Notes: a model not told the origin generated them from the letters alone. Counted from the first letter of the stretch, positions 26,086 to 34,423 are shown. The stretch is DNA of 64,000 nucleotides from Bacillota bacterium (GCA_023412855.1 JAEZRJ010000010.1:32433-96432); one strand, 5' to 3'. Made by a program: numbers and translations.

Positions 26086-27042
26086 ATGAATTTTTATTTT
26101 GCCCCTTTAGAGGGAATTACCGGATATATTTTTAGAAATGCCTACAACGCCTTTTTTCCTTGTATAGATAAATATTTTACCCCTTTTTTGTCTCCGAACC
26201 AGAATCGTGCGTTAAGTCCGAAGGAAATGAAGGATATCCTGCCAAAGCACAACGAGGGAATGTATGTAGTTCCTCAGATTCTTACAAACAATGCGGAGCA
26301 TTTTGTTCGGGCAGCAAAGGAACTTAAGGAAGAATATGGCTACCATGAAGTGAATTTGAACCTTGGCTGCCCCTCGGGCACCGTGGTGGCCAAGGGAAAG
26401 GGTGCAGGATTTCTTGCAAAACATGAAGAACTGGATGCCTTTTTTGAACAGGTATTTGAAGCTTCCGATTTGAAAATTTCCGTGAAGACGAGGATAGGAA
26501 AGGAGTCTCCGGAGGAATTTTATGGACTGATGCATATATTTAATAAATATCCGTTCCATGAACTGATCGTTCACCCGAGGATACAGACGGATTATTACAA
26601 CAATACGCCGAATAAAGAAATGTTCGGCTATGCGATTTCAGCCAGCAGAAATCCGTTATGCTACAACGGAGATATCGTCACGAAGCAGGATTACCGGCAG
26701 CTTTGCGAGGAGTTCCCTCAGATAAACAGCGTGATGCTCGGCAGAGGCTTGCTGAGAGACCCTTCGCTCATCGAAAAAATAAAAGGTGAGTCAGGGACGG
26801 ATAAAGGACACCTTAAGGCGTTCCATGATAAGCTGTATGCCGACTATAAGGAGGCGTTTGCCGGTGATGTCCATCTTCTGTTCAAGATGAAGGAATTGTG
26901 GTTTTATATGATTCATATGTTCCCCGAAGGCGAAAAATATTTAAAAAAGATAAGAAAGGCGTCGAGGCTGTGCGACTATGAAGAAATAGTAGGCAGACTG
27001 TTTCGGGAGCAGGAAATAGAACAGGGAATGTATTACCGGTAA
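26086..27042 (+). CDS. tRNA-dihydrouridine synthase family protein
   Basis: A 318-residue FMN-dependent Dus enzyme that reduces uridines in tRNA. It has FAPLEGITGYIFRN for the N-terminal flavin site, LNLGCPSG with the catalytic Cys 95, KTRIG, and HPRIQ in place of the usual HxR. GDI and GRGLLRDPSL form the phosphate-binding end, and a helical C-terminal domain completes it. It begins 36 bp after the GNAT and ends 15 bp before the S66 peptidase, so the three genes probably form one operon. Confidence 0.92.
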   Translation: MNFYFAPLEGITGYIFRNAYNAFFPCIDKYFTPFLSPNQNRALSPKEMKDILPKHNEGMYVVPQILTNNAEHFVRAAKELKEEYGYHEVNLNLGCPSGTVVAKGKGAGFLAKHEELDAFFEQVFEASDLKISVKTRIGKESPEEFYGLMHIFNKYPFHELIVHPRIQTDYYNNTPNKEMFGYAISASRNPLCYNGDIVTKQDYRQLCEEFPQINSVMLGRGLLRDPSLIEKIKGESGTDKGHLKAFHDKLYADYKEAFAGDVHLLFKMKELWFYMIHMFPEGEKYLKKIRKASRLCDYEEIVGRLFREQEIEQGMYYR

Positions 27043-27057
27043 AAGGAGGAAGAAAAA

Positions 27058-27948
27058 ATGCTTGCGCAGACATTGAAGCCAGGAGATACCATCGGTATTA
27101 TATCCCCCAGCCATGTGGCTACGGTAGAGGGATATGAGGGAATTATTTCCGGGATAGAAGCAAAAGGGTTTAAGGTAAAGAAAGGCAGGAATCTGTATAA
27201 GGATACTTATGGCTACTTAGCAAGTGAGGCCGAGCGGGCTGAGGATTTGAATGAAATGGTAGCTGATGAGGAGGTCAGACTGATCTTTTTTGGCGGCGGC
27301 TACGGAAGTGTTGAAGTGCTTCCCTATATAGATTATGAAAACATAAAGAAGAATCCCAAGCTGTTTTTGAGTTATAGCGACGGCACGTCCATTTTAAATG
27401 CTATTTACAGCAAAACGGGGCTGCTTACATATTATGGGCAGTCACCGGGGCAGTTTCAGGATTTGAAGGAATATACCTTCGAACAGTTTTCCTCACATTT
27501 GATGAGGAGAGATGCCTCCGATTTTGTGAGCAACAGCAAATGGTATTCTTTGAAACCGGGGATTTGCGATGGTATATTGATCGGCGGTTATACATGTAAT
27601 TTCGTTTTTTCCTTAAATACTCCGTATTTGCAGTTAGACCGGAGTAAAAAGTATATTTTATTTATAGAGGACTTCGAGGCCATCAGCTGCGTTGCGGCGG
27701 TGAGTTCTTATCTCTCCTGTATTGAGCAAAGCGGATTTATGGAATGTGTTTCTGGCGTACTTTTTGGCAATTATTCGGATACACTTTCCGAGCAGCTTTT
27801 GAACCGCCTTAAGAGACTTGGGGAGAAATATGACATTCCGGTAGCTTATTGCGATGATTTCGGACACGGAGAGAACCATGCGATATTTCCGATAGGAGGG
27901 CTTGCTGTTCTGGATACGATAAAAAACTCCTTGAGGTTTTTAGACTGA
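27058..27948 (+). CDS. S66 family peptidase (LD-carboxypeptidase/MccF-like)
   Basis: A 296-residue serine peptidase of family S66. The catalytic Ser is S107 (SYSDGT), Glu is E204 (FIEDFE) and His is H270 (FGHGENHAIFPIG). The family trims tetrapeptides of peptidoglycan to tripeptides in the cytoplasm or, in the MccF branch, inactivates peptide-nucleotide antibiotics. There is no signal peptide. AAAGGAGG precedes the ATG. The choice between LdcA and MccF roles cannot be made from sequence alone. Confidence 0.9.
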   Translation: MLAQTLKPGDTIGIISPSHVATVEGYEGIISGIEAKGFKVKKGRNLYKDTYGYLASEAERAEDLNEMVADEEVRLIFFGGGYGSVEVLPYIDYENIKKNPKLFLSYSDGTSILNAIYSKTGLLTYYGQSPGQFQDLKEYTFEQFSSHLMRRDASDFVSNSKWYSLKPGICDGILIGGYTCNFVFSLNTPYLQLDRSKKYILFIEDFEAISCVAAVSSYLSCIEQSGFMECVSGVLFGNYSDTLSEQLLNRLKRLGEKYDIPVAYCDDFGHGENHAIFPIGGLAVLDTIKNSLRFLD

Positions 27949-28198
27949 AATATGGTATACGGATTGAAATGATACGTGGATGGAGGTTTCAAGCGGTAAC
28001 TGTCTGGCGGGCTACGGGCAAATAGGAGGAGATTATTGTACGGATGGTGGAAAGTAACAATAATATGCAAGAAATGGCAAGGAAAAGCCGAGACATAAGA
28101 CGGAAAATCATATAGAATATAGAAGAAATATAAATCCACCTTTTTGCGCTGCAAAATGACAGTGGGGAGTTATGTTTTAAATCGCATTTTCTTTTGAG
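27949..28198. other. Gene-free stretch after the S66 gene
   Basis: No gene is supported. AGGAGGAG at about 28025 is followed by ORFs of only 20-23 codons in two frames. No repeat copy was identified here. Confidence 0.4.
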
Positions 28199-28240
28199 GA
28201 AGTGGCCGCATGACTTTAGGGTATATGCGGCCGCTTCTTC
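28199..28240 (+). terminator. Stem-loop terminator between the S66 gene and greA
   Basis: A 13-bp stem (GAAGTGGCCGCAT with ATGCGGCCGCTTC, one G-T pair) is followed by a short TTC-rich tail. A second small hairpin, GTTACTG..CAGTAAC, lies at 28257-28276. Confidence 0.65.
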
Positions 28241-28316
28241 GTGTAATAGGGGAGTGGTTACTGTTCGCGCAGTAACGGGAAGTGGGCGAAGCATACTTTT
28301 TGCTTTTTTAACTTAA

Positions 28317-28345
28317 TTGCTATTTTTCTCGATTTGGGATAAAAT
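28317..28345 (+). promoter_or_regulatory. Candidate greA promoter
   Basis: TTGCTA and TAAAAT are separated by 17 bp. The predicted start, near 28352, lies just before a stem-loop at 28358, about 115 bp upstream of the greA ATG. Confidence 0.5.
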
Positions 28346-28357
28346 AAAGAAAACGAA

Positions 28358-28398
28358 AACACATCGGTATATTATTCATATACGCGGTGTGTTCTTTG
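28358..28398 (+). terminator. Stem-loop in the greA leader (possible attenuator)
   Basis: About 15 pairs (AACACATCG.. with ..CGCGGTGTGTT), with one bulge, are followed by CTTTG. It begins about 6 nt after the predicted start site, so promoter and hairpin together would give a very short RNA or a folded 5' leader. Confidence 0.5.
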
Positions 28399-28440
28399 TT
28401 AACATAAGGGCAATTTGCAAAGTGGGTTGCTCGTTGTTAT
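28399..28440. repeat. Short intergenic repeat ending CGTTGTTA, copy 2
   Basis: Similar to 23232-23273: starts GTTAACA, has a GCAATTTGC core, and ends GCTCGTTGTTA. It lies directly after the leader stem-loop. Confidence 0.45.
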
Positions 28441-28467
28441 GTTTAATAATGGGGAGGAATCAGGATT

Positions 28468-28971
28468 ATGAACAATCAGCTTACCTTGAACGATATTAAA
28501 AGGATGGAAGAAGAAATTGAACATAGGAAATTGGTAATTCGCAAAGAGGCGCTGGAGGCGGTAAAGGAGGCCAGGGCTCATGGGGACCTTAGCGAAAACT
28601 TTGAATATTATGCGGCGAAGCGGGAGAAGAATAAAAACGAAAGCCGGATTCGTTTTCTTGAGAGGATGATAAAGACTGCGGAGATTATTTCTGATGAATC
28701 GAAAGAGGATGAGATCGGGGTTAATAATACGGTAGAGGTGATGTTTGAAGAGGATGGAACCTTGGAGAGTTATAAGATAGTGACGACTATGAGGGGGAAT
28801 TCTCTGGAAGGGCTTATTAGTACCGAATCGCCGATCGGGAAGGCGCTGATAGGGCATAAGGTAGGAGATCGGGTGTGCGTGCAGGTGAATGATAGTTTTA
28901 GTTATTATGTTGTTGTGAGGAAAATAGAGAAGACGGTGGATGATGGGACGGATAAGATAAGGAGTTTTTAG
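28468..28971 (+). CDS. greA: Transcription elongation factor GreA
   Basis: A 167-residue protein of normal length. The N-terminal coiled coil carries the acidic tip in EARAHGDLSENFEYYAAK. The C-terminal FKBP-like domain includes GLISTESPIGKALIGHKVGD. GreA enters the secondary channel of RNA polymerase and stimulates cleavage of backtracked RNA. GGGGAGGAA lies upstream of the ATG. The leader holds a promoter followed at once by a hairpin. Confidence 0.94.
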   Translation: MNNQLTLNDIKRMEEEIEHRKLVIRKEALEAVKEARAHGDLSENFEYYAAKREKNKNESRIRFLERMIKTAEIISDESKEDEIGVNNTVEVMFEEDGTLESYKIVTTMRGNSLEGLISTESPIGKALIGHKVGDRVCVQVNDSFSYYVVVRKIEKTVDDGTDKIRSF

Positions 28972-29003
28972 GGTTTGGGGGAGTGAAGGGGTGGAGGTTG
29001 TGA

Positions 29004-29292
29004 GATTTTATGTGCAATGGGGAGGGTTGTGAGAGCCTTTCTTCGGTGGATCAGGTTTCTGTTCCGGCGCTTGCGGCTGTATTTTCTAAACGGAACCGGG
29101 TATGTGGTGGGGGTGGACGGGCCGGCAGCAAAGTACATCCATGTACTTTGCTGCCTAAACGCCGCATCCTTGCGGCGTTTTCCCTGGGTGTCGGGGGTTC
29201 CGTTAAGAAAATGCAAGCCGCTCGCTGACGGAGCAGAAACCTGATCCACCGAAGAAAGGCTCTTTTTTGGCTGTGAAATTGCACATAAAATC
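29004..29292. repeat. Large palindromic element (about 289 bp), full copy
   Basis: Outer arms of 15 bp (GATTTTATGTGCAAT and its complement, 29004-29018 and 29278-29292) flank perfect inner arms of 29 bp (29033-29061 and 29234-29262). Inside are two perfect hairpins, CAGCAAAGTACAT/ATGTACTTTGCTG and AACGCCGCA/TGCGGCGTT. The right inner arm is followed by six T residues, so the element can also end transcription. Related copies are at 16116 and 58511. ORFs in this stretch are artefacts of the palindrome. Confidence 0.85.
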
Positions 29293-29440
29293 GGCGAAGG
29301 TTACGGGCTTCACTGCCGCGCCAAAAGCAGGAGCGGGGAGAGGGACAGAGGAGGAAATAAGGGTGAGATAAGGGTGAGATAGGGATTAAAAAGTCTTATA
29401 TAGTATTATAAAGTGTATGGTGGATAATGTTTAAAATGTA

Positions 29441-29468
29441 TTGACAATTGTGGGAAAAAGTGTAGTAT
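29441..29468 (+). promoter_or_regulatory. rbsK promoter
   Basis: TTGACA and TAGTAT are separated by 16 bp. The predicted start is near 29475, about 118 bp upstream of the rbsK ATG. Confidence 0.6.
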
Positions 29469-29491
29469 GAAAATATAAAGAAATAAATTTA

Positions 29492-29505
29492 GGAAAAGTA
29501 TTTCC
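29492..29505. promoter_or_regulatory. Candidate ribose operator before rbsK
   Basis: Palindrome GGAAA-AGTA-TTTCC lies about 15 bp after the predicted start site and is flanked by TTA and CCAA. A similar site (TTAGGGAAATGTTCCCAA) lies at 30572 before the LacI-ribokinase gene. Location and similarity suggest binding by that regulator. Confidence 0.5.
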
Positions 29506-29592
29506 CAACGCGATTTGTGGCGGATCAATTTGAGGATGATGTACTGGATGGCAATTCAATAGCCCCTCTCTTGAAGGAAGGAGATTTGTAAG

Positions 29593-30522
29593 ATGAAAAA
29601 GAAGATATTGATAATCGGAAGCTTGAATGTGGATATGGTGATTGAGATGAAGCGTATGCCTCTTGTGGGGGAGACGGTTCTTGGGACGGAGCTTACTTAT
29701 ATTCCTGGAGGAAAAGGTGCTAATCAGGCGTGCGCGGTAGGAAAGCTGGGTGGAGATGTGATGATGCTCGGCTGCGTGGGAGAAGATGAATTCGGGGATA
29801 TACAGAAGGATAGTCTTTCGGGAAATGGAGTGGATACCGGATGCTTTAAGAGAAGTAAGACGCAGAAGACGGGAACGGCCAGTATATATGTGGACGAGAA
29901 TGGGAGAAACAGTATTGTCGTAGTTGCAGGGGCGAATAGGGAGTGCGATATTTCTTACTTGCAGGAGAATGACGATGCGATAAGGGAGTGCGATTATGTT
30001 ATTTTACAGATGGAGATACCTTATGAGACAATTTTCTATGCGGTAAAACGGGCGAGGGAGCTGGGAAAGACGGTGATATTGAATCCGGCACCGGCACCGG
30101 ATTCGCTTCCTGACGAGGTTTTGGAGAAGCTTGATTATATTACGCCTAATGAGACGGAGCTTATGAAGTTATGCGGGCGAAGCGGAGAAACGATAGAGGA
30201 TTTCATAGAAGGTGCCAAGGCGCTCCTGCAAAAGGGAGTCAGGAATGTGCTGGTTACTTTGGGCGAGAGGGGAGCGCTTCTTGTGAATGAGGGCATGGCG
30301 GAGATATTTCCCACAAGGAAGGTGGTTCCTGTGGATACGACGGCAGCAGGCGATTGCTTTAATGGCGCTTTTGTGGTAGCTTTGGCGGAAGGGAAGGGGC
30401 AAAAAGAGGCGGTGGTCTTTGCCAATGCGGCTTCCTCTATTGCAGTGACGCGAAACGGAGCGCAGACCTCTATCCCCGGCAGAGAGGAAACGGATGAAGT
30501 GCTCAAAAGCATGAATATATAG
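29593..30522 (+). CDS. rbsK: Ribokinase (PfkB family)
   Basis: A 309-residue sugar kinase that phosphorylates D-ribose at O5 with ATP. GSLNVDMVIEM and PGGKGANQACAVGKLGG are the N-terminal PfkB signature with the substrate-binding GGKGAN. NPAPAP and ITPNETE lie in the middle. The C-terminal motif VDTTAAGDCFNGAF carries the catalytic Asp and anion hole. GGAAGGAGAT is upstream of the ATG. No ribose transporter genes are adjacent. A second ribokinase domain is encoded by the next gene. Confidence 0.93.
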   Translation: MKKKILIIGSLNVDMVIEMKRMPLVGETVLGTELTYIPGGKGANQACAVGKLGGDVMMLGCVGEDEFGDIQKDSLSGNGVDTGCFKRSKTQKTGTASIYVDENGRNSIVVVAGANRECDISYLQENDDAIRECDYVILQMEIPYETIFYAVKRARELGKTVILNPAPAPDSLPDEVLEKLDYITPNETELMKLCGRSGETIEDFIEGAKALLQKGVRNVLVTLGERGALLVNEGMAEIFPTRKVVPVDTTAAGDCFNGAFVVALAEGKGQKEAVVFANAASSIAVTRNGAQTSIPGREETDEVLKSMNI

Positions 30523-30535
30523 GACGGACGAAGGA

Positions 30536-30566
30536 AGGCATGAGGAGGAACTCATGCTTTCTTTTA
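30536..30566 (+). terminator. Terminator after rbsK
   Basis: A 7-bp perfect stem (GCATGAG with CTCATGC) with a 6-nt loop is followed by TTTCTTTT. Confidence 0.75.
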
Positions 30567-30571
30567 AATTA

Positions 30572-30584
30572 GGGAAATGTTCCC
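30572..30584. promoter_or_regulatory. Palindrome resembling the rbsK operator
   Basis: GGGAA-ATG-TTCCC, perfect, lies about 80 bp upstream of the promoter of the LacI-ribokinase gene. It shares TTAGG and TCCCAA with the site at 29492. Confidence 0.45.
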
Positions 30585-30595
30585 AATAGATAAAA

Positions 30596-30668
30596 AATAG
30601 ATGTGCAGCCGTGTACGGAACAAAAGCTGTGCTGCCAAAGCAATATGAAACGTACTGCTCGTTGTTAG
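30596..30668 (+). repeat. Short intergenic repeat, GTGCAG/GCTGCT family, copy 2
   Basis: GATGTGCAGC, GGAACAAAAGCTGTGCTGCC and an end GCTCGTTGTTAG. It shares the core with 4341-4465 and 58921-59040, and its tail with the CGTTGTTA repeats at 23232 and 28399. Confidence 0.5.
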
Positions 30669-30691
30669 ATATAGGAAGAATGTGGTATAAT
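30662..30691 (+). promoter_or_regulatory. Promoter of the LacI-ribokinase gene
   Basis: TTGTTA and a perfect TATAAT are separated by 18 bp. The -35 lies in the tail of the short repeat, which may thus have brought part of the promoter. Confidence 0.55.
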
Positions 30692-30727
30692 GTTTAAGAA
30701 ATTTTGCTTACGAAAGGGGAACCTTGT

Positions 30728-32653
30728 ATGAATATAAAAGACATTGCCAACTTATGCGGTGTGTCGCCATCCACTGTATCCAAGATTCTGCACAATAAGG
30801 ATGCGGACATCAGCGTGGAGACGAGAAAAAAGGTTTTGGAAATTATTAAAGAATATCAGTATGTTCCTTATTCCAAAGTGATAAACAGCGCGGCGCCTAA
30901 GACGAACATGATAGGTGTGCTTCTGTCCGAGAATACATATGACGTACAGAACATGCTTTACAGTATTGAAAAGGCGGCTTCCGAAAACGGCTATGGCGTC
31001 ATGCTGTGCAATGCGGCTCAGGATGAGAAAAAGGCGGCAAAGTATTATCAAATATTTAACAATAAAGGTGTAGACGGCATTATCTCTATTTGTCAGGACG
31101 CAGAAATGCCGGAAGAAATGAAGATACCTGTTGTTCGTATACTGGATAGAAAGAGCGGAATAAGAAACGCTGCTGCGGATCTTTATTTCGATATGAAGGA
31201 GGCCGGTTATCTTGCAGTCAGTTACCTTCTGGAGATGGGGCATGAGAGAATCGCATGCCTTTTGGAGAAGGATGAGGAGGACATAAGAGAGGGCTACCGG
31301 GAAGCATATAAGGAAAGGTTCGTTTCTCCGGATGAGGAATGGGTTTTCATGGGTACGGAGGAAGAAATAGAGAAGGAAGGAATTGCAAAGTGCCTGAAGG
31401 AGGATGTGACGGCTATCGTATGTTCCAGCGCAGAGATGGGAAATGCCGTTTATGAGAAAGTCAGGGAACGGGGAGATGGGGTTCCGAATAAGATATCTGT
31501 TATCAGCACAAGAGACAGTGCTCTTGCAAAAAAGATATATCCGAAGCTGACGGCCGTTCATGTGTCTGCGGAAGAAATCGGTGAGCGGGGAGTGAACGTC
31601 CTGATTCAAATGATGGAGGGCAGAAAGCCCGCTCACGAGTTTAAGGAGAAGATTTCCCAGCATATATGCGAAAGAAACAGCGTTTCAGCCCCGCCAGGCC
31701 ATGAGCGGGGAGGAAAAATCGTGGTGGTGGGCAGCATGAATATGGACTGCATGATCGGTGTAAGCCGTATTCCGACCGTAGGAGAGACGGTAAAGTCGGG
31801 GAACATCACATCCCTGCCCGGGGGAAAGGGCGCGAATCAGGCGGTAGGAGCCGGCAAGCTGCAGGGGCTTGTATATATGATAGGAAGGCTTGGAAACGAC
31901 AGCGACGGAAAGACGATTTATAACAGCTTGATAAACAGCGGAGTAAAAACAGAGGGAGTCGTCTTCGATGACGTTGTCCCTACGGGAAGGGCGTATGTTA
32001 ATGTCGCACCGGGCGGAGACAGCACCATCGTCATCTATCCCGGGGCAAATGCCAGGCTGGACTGCGGTCAGATAAGGCAATATGAAGGGCTGCTAGAAGG
32101 TGCTGCTTACTGCCTTTTGACCTCGGAGATTCCGGAAGAGACGGTAGAATATACGATTGAAAAATGCAGGGAGAAGAAGGTTTCTGTCATACTGAAGCCG
32201 TCTGCGATGGAAAGAATAAAGGAAAGTCTTTTTCAGGCTGTCGATTATTTCATACCTAACGAAAAGGAGGCCGAACTGCTGCTTCCTCAAGCATCATCCA
32301 TGGAGGAACGGGCAGATATTTTCATAAAAAAGGGCGTGAAGAATGTAATTATAACTTTGGGACAAAAAGGCTGCTACTTGAAAAATGAAAAATACCGGGG
32401 TTTTATTCCTACAGCAGGCTTTCATCCGGTGGACAGTACCGGAGCGGCGGACGCCTTCATCAGCGCTTTGGCGGTTTCCCTAAGCGAAGGCAATGAAATA
32501 AGGCAGGCCATCGGTTTCGCTTCCTATGCGGCAGGAATCAGCTCCACCAGGCAAGGGGTACAGCCTGCTATGGTTGACAGGAGAGAGCTTTCTCTTTATC
32601 AGGAAAAAATAGAAAGGCTTTGCATGGATGCGCTTCCGGACAAGGAAGAATAA
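30728..32653 (+). CDS. LacI-type regulator fused to a ribokinase
   Basis: A 641-residue fusion. Residues 1-50 are a LacI HTH (NIKDIANLCGVSPSTVSKIL). Residues about 55-325 are a periplasmic-binding-like sensor (MIGVLLSEN, DGIISICQD). Residues about 328-641 are a complete PfkB kinase with PGGKGANQAV near 364, NEKEAELL, and DSTGAADAF near 571, with the catalytic Asp kept. AAAGGGG lies 7 bp before ATG 30728; the frame also runs up to a TTG at 30704. The protein could sense ribose or a related sugar, control rbsK and phosphorylate the sugar. Whether DNA binding and kinase activity affect each other is unknown. Confidence 0.92.
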   Translation: MNIKDIANLCGVSPSTVSKILHNKDADISVETRKKVLEIIKEYQYVPYSKVINSAAPKTNMIGVLLSENTYDVQNMLYSIEKAASENGYGVMLCNAAQDEKKAAKYYQIFNNKGVDGIISICQDAEMPEEMKIPVVRILDRKSGIRNAAADLYFDMKEAGYLAVSYLLEMGHERIACLLEKDEEDIREGYREAYKERFVSPDEEWVFMGTEEEIEKEGIAKCLKEDVTAIVCSSAEMGNAVYEKVRERGDGVPNKISVISTRDSALAKKIYPKLTAVHVSAEEIGERGVNVLIQMMEGRKPAHEFKEKISQHICERNSVSAPPGHERGGKIVVVGSMNMDCMIGVSRIPTVGETVKSGNITSLPGGKGANQAVGAGKLQGLVYMIGRLGNDSDGKTIYNSLINSGVKTEGVVFDDVVPTGRAYVNVAPGGDSTIVIYPGANARLDCGQIRQYEGLLEGAAYCLLTSEIPEETVEYTIEKCREKKVSVILKPSAMERIKESLFQAVDYFIPNEKEAELLLPQASSMEERADIFIKKGVKNVIITLGQKGCYLKNEKYRGFIPTAGFHPVDSTGAADAFISALAVSLSEGNEIRQAIGFASYAAGISSTRQGVQPAMVDRRELSLYQEKIERLCMDALPDKEE

Positions 32654-32687
32654 ATCATGCGTTGCTGAGAACGGAGTGAACAGCAAC
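32653..32687 (+). repeat. Right-end fragment of the 148-bp TIR element
   Basis: It begins in the stop codon of the LacI-ribokinase gene and ends GTGAACAGCAAC, one base from the terminal repeat. The remaining 32688-32796 holds no recognised feature; no SAM riboswitch was seen before metF. Confidence 0.7.
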
Positions 32688-32796
32688 AAAGAACGCAGAG
32701 CAGGGAAATACAAGTCGAATTAAGAAGTAGAAAAATATATGGATATAAAGTATAATGAATAAATGATGAAACAGGCAGGTACGAAAGGCTGAAAAA

Positions 32797-33657
32797 ATGG
32801 TTATAGAAAACTTATTCAAAGAAAAAAGACCGGTGTTGTCTTTTGAAATTTTTCCTCCGAAAAAAGAAGCGGCGCTTCTTAGTATCGATGAGACACTTTC
32901 TACGTTAGCGAAGCTGAATCCTGATTTTATCAGTGTGACCTTCGGAGCAGGAGGAAGCGGCGGTAAAAACAAGACCGTAGAGCTTGCGAAAAAAATAAAA
33001 GAAGAATATAAAATAGAGCCACTCGTACACTTAACGTGCATAAATCACAGCGAAGAGGAAATACGAATTCTTCTCGAGCAGCTTGAGGCGGCTCAGCTTA
33101 AGAATATACTGGCGCTTCGAGGTGACGTCAATCCGGAGATTCCTCCCAGGCACGATTTTAAATATGCAGGAGAGCTGGTAGCGTTCATTAAGAAACACGG
33201 AGATTTTCATGTGAGCGGAGCCTGCTACCCTGAGACTCATCTGGAGGCGGCAGATCCTATAAGCGATATACGCAATCTTAAGAAAAAGGTGGATGCGGGA
33301 GTCGGACATCTGGTTTCGCAGTTGTTTTTTGATAACCAGGTTTTTTATGATTTCGTAGAGAAGGTACGGATTGCCGGAATCGATGCTCCGGTGGAAGCGG
33401 GCATTATGCCGGTGACGAACAAGGCGCAGATAGAGAAGATGGTGACCATGTGCGGAGCTTCTCTGCCCCCTAAGCTTCAAAAGATTTTAAATAAGTACGG
33501 CGATAATAAGGAGGCCTTGTTCGATGCGGGAATGGCATATGCCATCGACCAGATTGTGGAGCTGCTTTCGAATGGAGTGGACGGCATACATATTTTTACG
33601 ATGAACAATCCGGTAGTGGCTCGTAGAATATGCGACGGAATTAAGAATCTGATTTAA
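32797..33657 (+). CDS. metF: Methylenetetrahydrofolate reductase
   Basis: A 286-residue FAD-dependent TIM barrel that reduces 5,10-methylene-THF to 5-methyl-THF for methionine synthesis or acetogenic C1 metabolism. Family motifs are SFEIFPPK near the N-terminus, SVTFGAGGS, HLTCIN, LALRGD, ACYPETH and VSQLFFDN. It begins a run with the SDR and TrxB genes (gaps of 21 and 25 bp). Confidence 0.94.
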   Translation: MVIENLFKEKRPVLSFEIFPPKKEAALLSIDETLSTLAKLNPDFISVTFGAGGSGGKNKTVELAKKIKEEYKIEPLVHLTCINHSEEEIRILLEQLEAAQLKNILALRGDVNPEIPPRHDFKYAGELVAFIKKHGDFHVSGACYPETHLEAADPISDIRNLKKKVDAGVGHLVSQLFFDNQVFYDFVEKVRIAGIDAPVEAGIMPVTNKAQIEKMVTMCGASLPPKLQKILNKYGDNKEALFDAGMAYAIDQIVELLSNGVDGIHIFTMNNPVVARRICDGIKNLI

Positions 33658-33678
33658 TGGAGAGGTGTATAATAATAT

Positions 33679-34398
33679 ATGGGCAAAACAGCACTTGTCA
33701 GCGGAGCGTCCCGCGGTATCGGCCGTGCCGCAGCAGAGAGTCTGGCAGAGGCAGGATACGATTTGTACCTGACATGCAGGCAGTCGGAGGAAGAACTGTC
33801 AGAACTGAAAGATAAGCTGGAAAAAAATTACCATATTCGCTGCGCGGCATATATATGTAATATGGGGAGTTATGAAGAGGTCAGCGACCTTTTTCGGAAT
33901 ATTCCCGATTTGGATGTATTGGTGAACAATGCAGGCATTTCTTATATCGGTCTTTTGTCGGAAATGGAAGTTTCCAAATGGCAGGAAATAATAGATACTA
34001 ATTTGAGCTCCGTTTTTTATACCTGCAAGTTTGCGATTCCGCTTATGCTTAAGAATAAGTCGGGAAGAATTATTAATATTTCATCGGTATGGGGAAGCAC
34101 AGGCGCTTCTATGGAGGTGGCTTATTCCGCCTCTAAGGGCGGAGTGAACAGCTTTACCAAGGCATTGGCAAAGGAACTGGCACCAAGCCATATATGTGTG
34201 AATGCAGTGGCTTGTGGTGTAATTGATACGGATATGAACCGGGGCTTTGAAGAAGAAGAGCGCAGGGCACTTATAGAAGAAATACCGGCAGACCGTTTCG
34301 GAAGGCCGGAGGAAGCGGCGAAACTCATCCTGCAGATCATCGATGCACCCGAATATATGACGGGGCAGATTATAACGATGGACGGCGGATGGTGCTGA
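33679..34398 (+). CDS. Short-chain dehydrogenase/reductase (YmfI/FabG-like)
   Basis: A 239-residue SDR. Cofactor loop SGASRGIG, NNAG, the catalytic Ser in NISSVWGSTG, and YSASK with the catalytic Tyr and Lys are all present; the C-terminus is MDGGW. The sequence looks closer to the clostridial YmfI group (proposed EF-P 5-aminopentanone reductases) than to a FabG of a fatty-acid operon, and no fab genes are nearby. NADP is the probable cofactor. Confidence 0.87.
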   Translation: MGKTALVSGASRGIGRAAAESLAEAGYDLYLTCRQSEEELSELKDKLEKNYHIRCAAYICNMGSYEEVSDLFRNIPDLDVLVNNAGISYIGLLSEMEVSKWQEIIDTNLSSVFYTCKFAIPLMLKNKSGRIINISSVWGSTGASMEVAYSASKGGVNSFTKALAKELAPSHICVNAVACGVIDTDMNRGFEEEERRALIEEIPADRFGRPEEAAKLILQIIDAPEYMTGQIITMDGGWC

Positions 34399-34423
34399 AT
34401 TAAGAAAGAATAGAGGGATGGCT

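Noticed and set aside
29010..29284. Several overlapping ORFs on both strands in the large palindrome
   Set aside because: They arise from the palindrome itself; both strands give similar peptides (AFLRWIRF). No ribosome site or codon pattern supports translation.
30752..31663. 303-codon minus-strand ORF inside the LacI-ribokinase gene
   Set aside because: Antisense shadow; the plus-strand frame carries HTH and sensor motifs.
32654..32796. SAM (S-box) riboswitch before metF
   Set aside because: No S-box core or terminator pair was found; the gap holds a repeat fragment.
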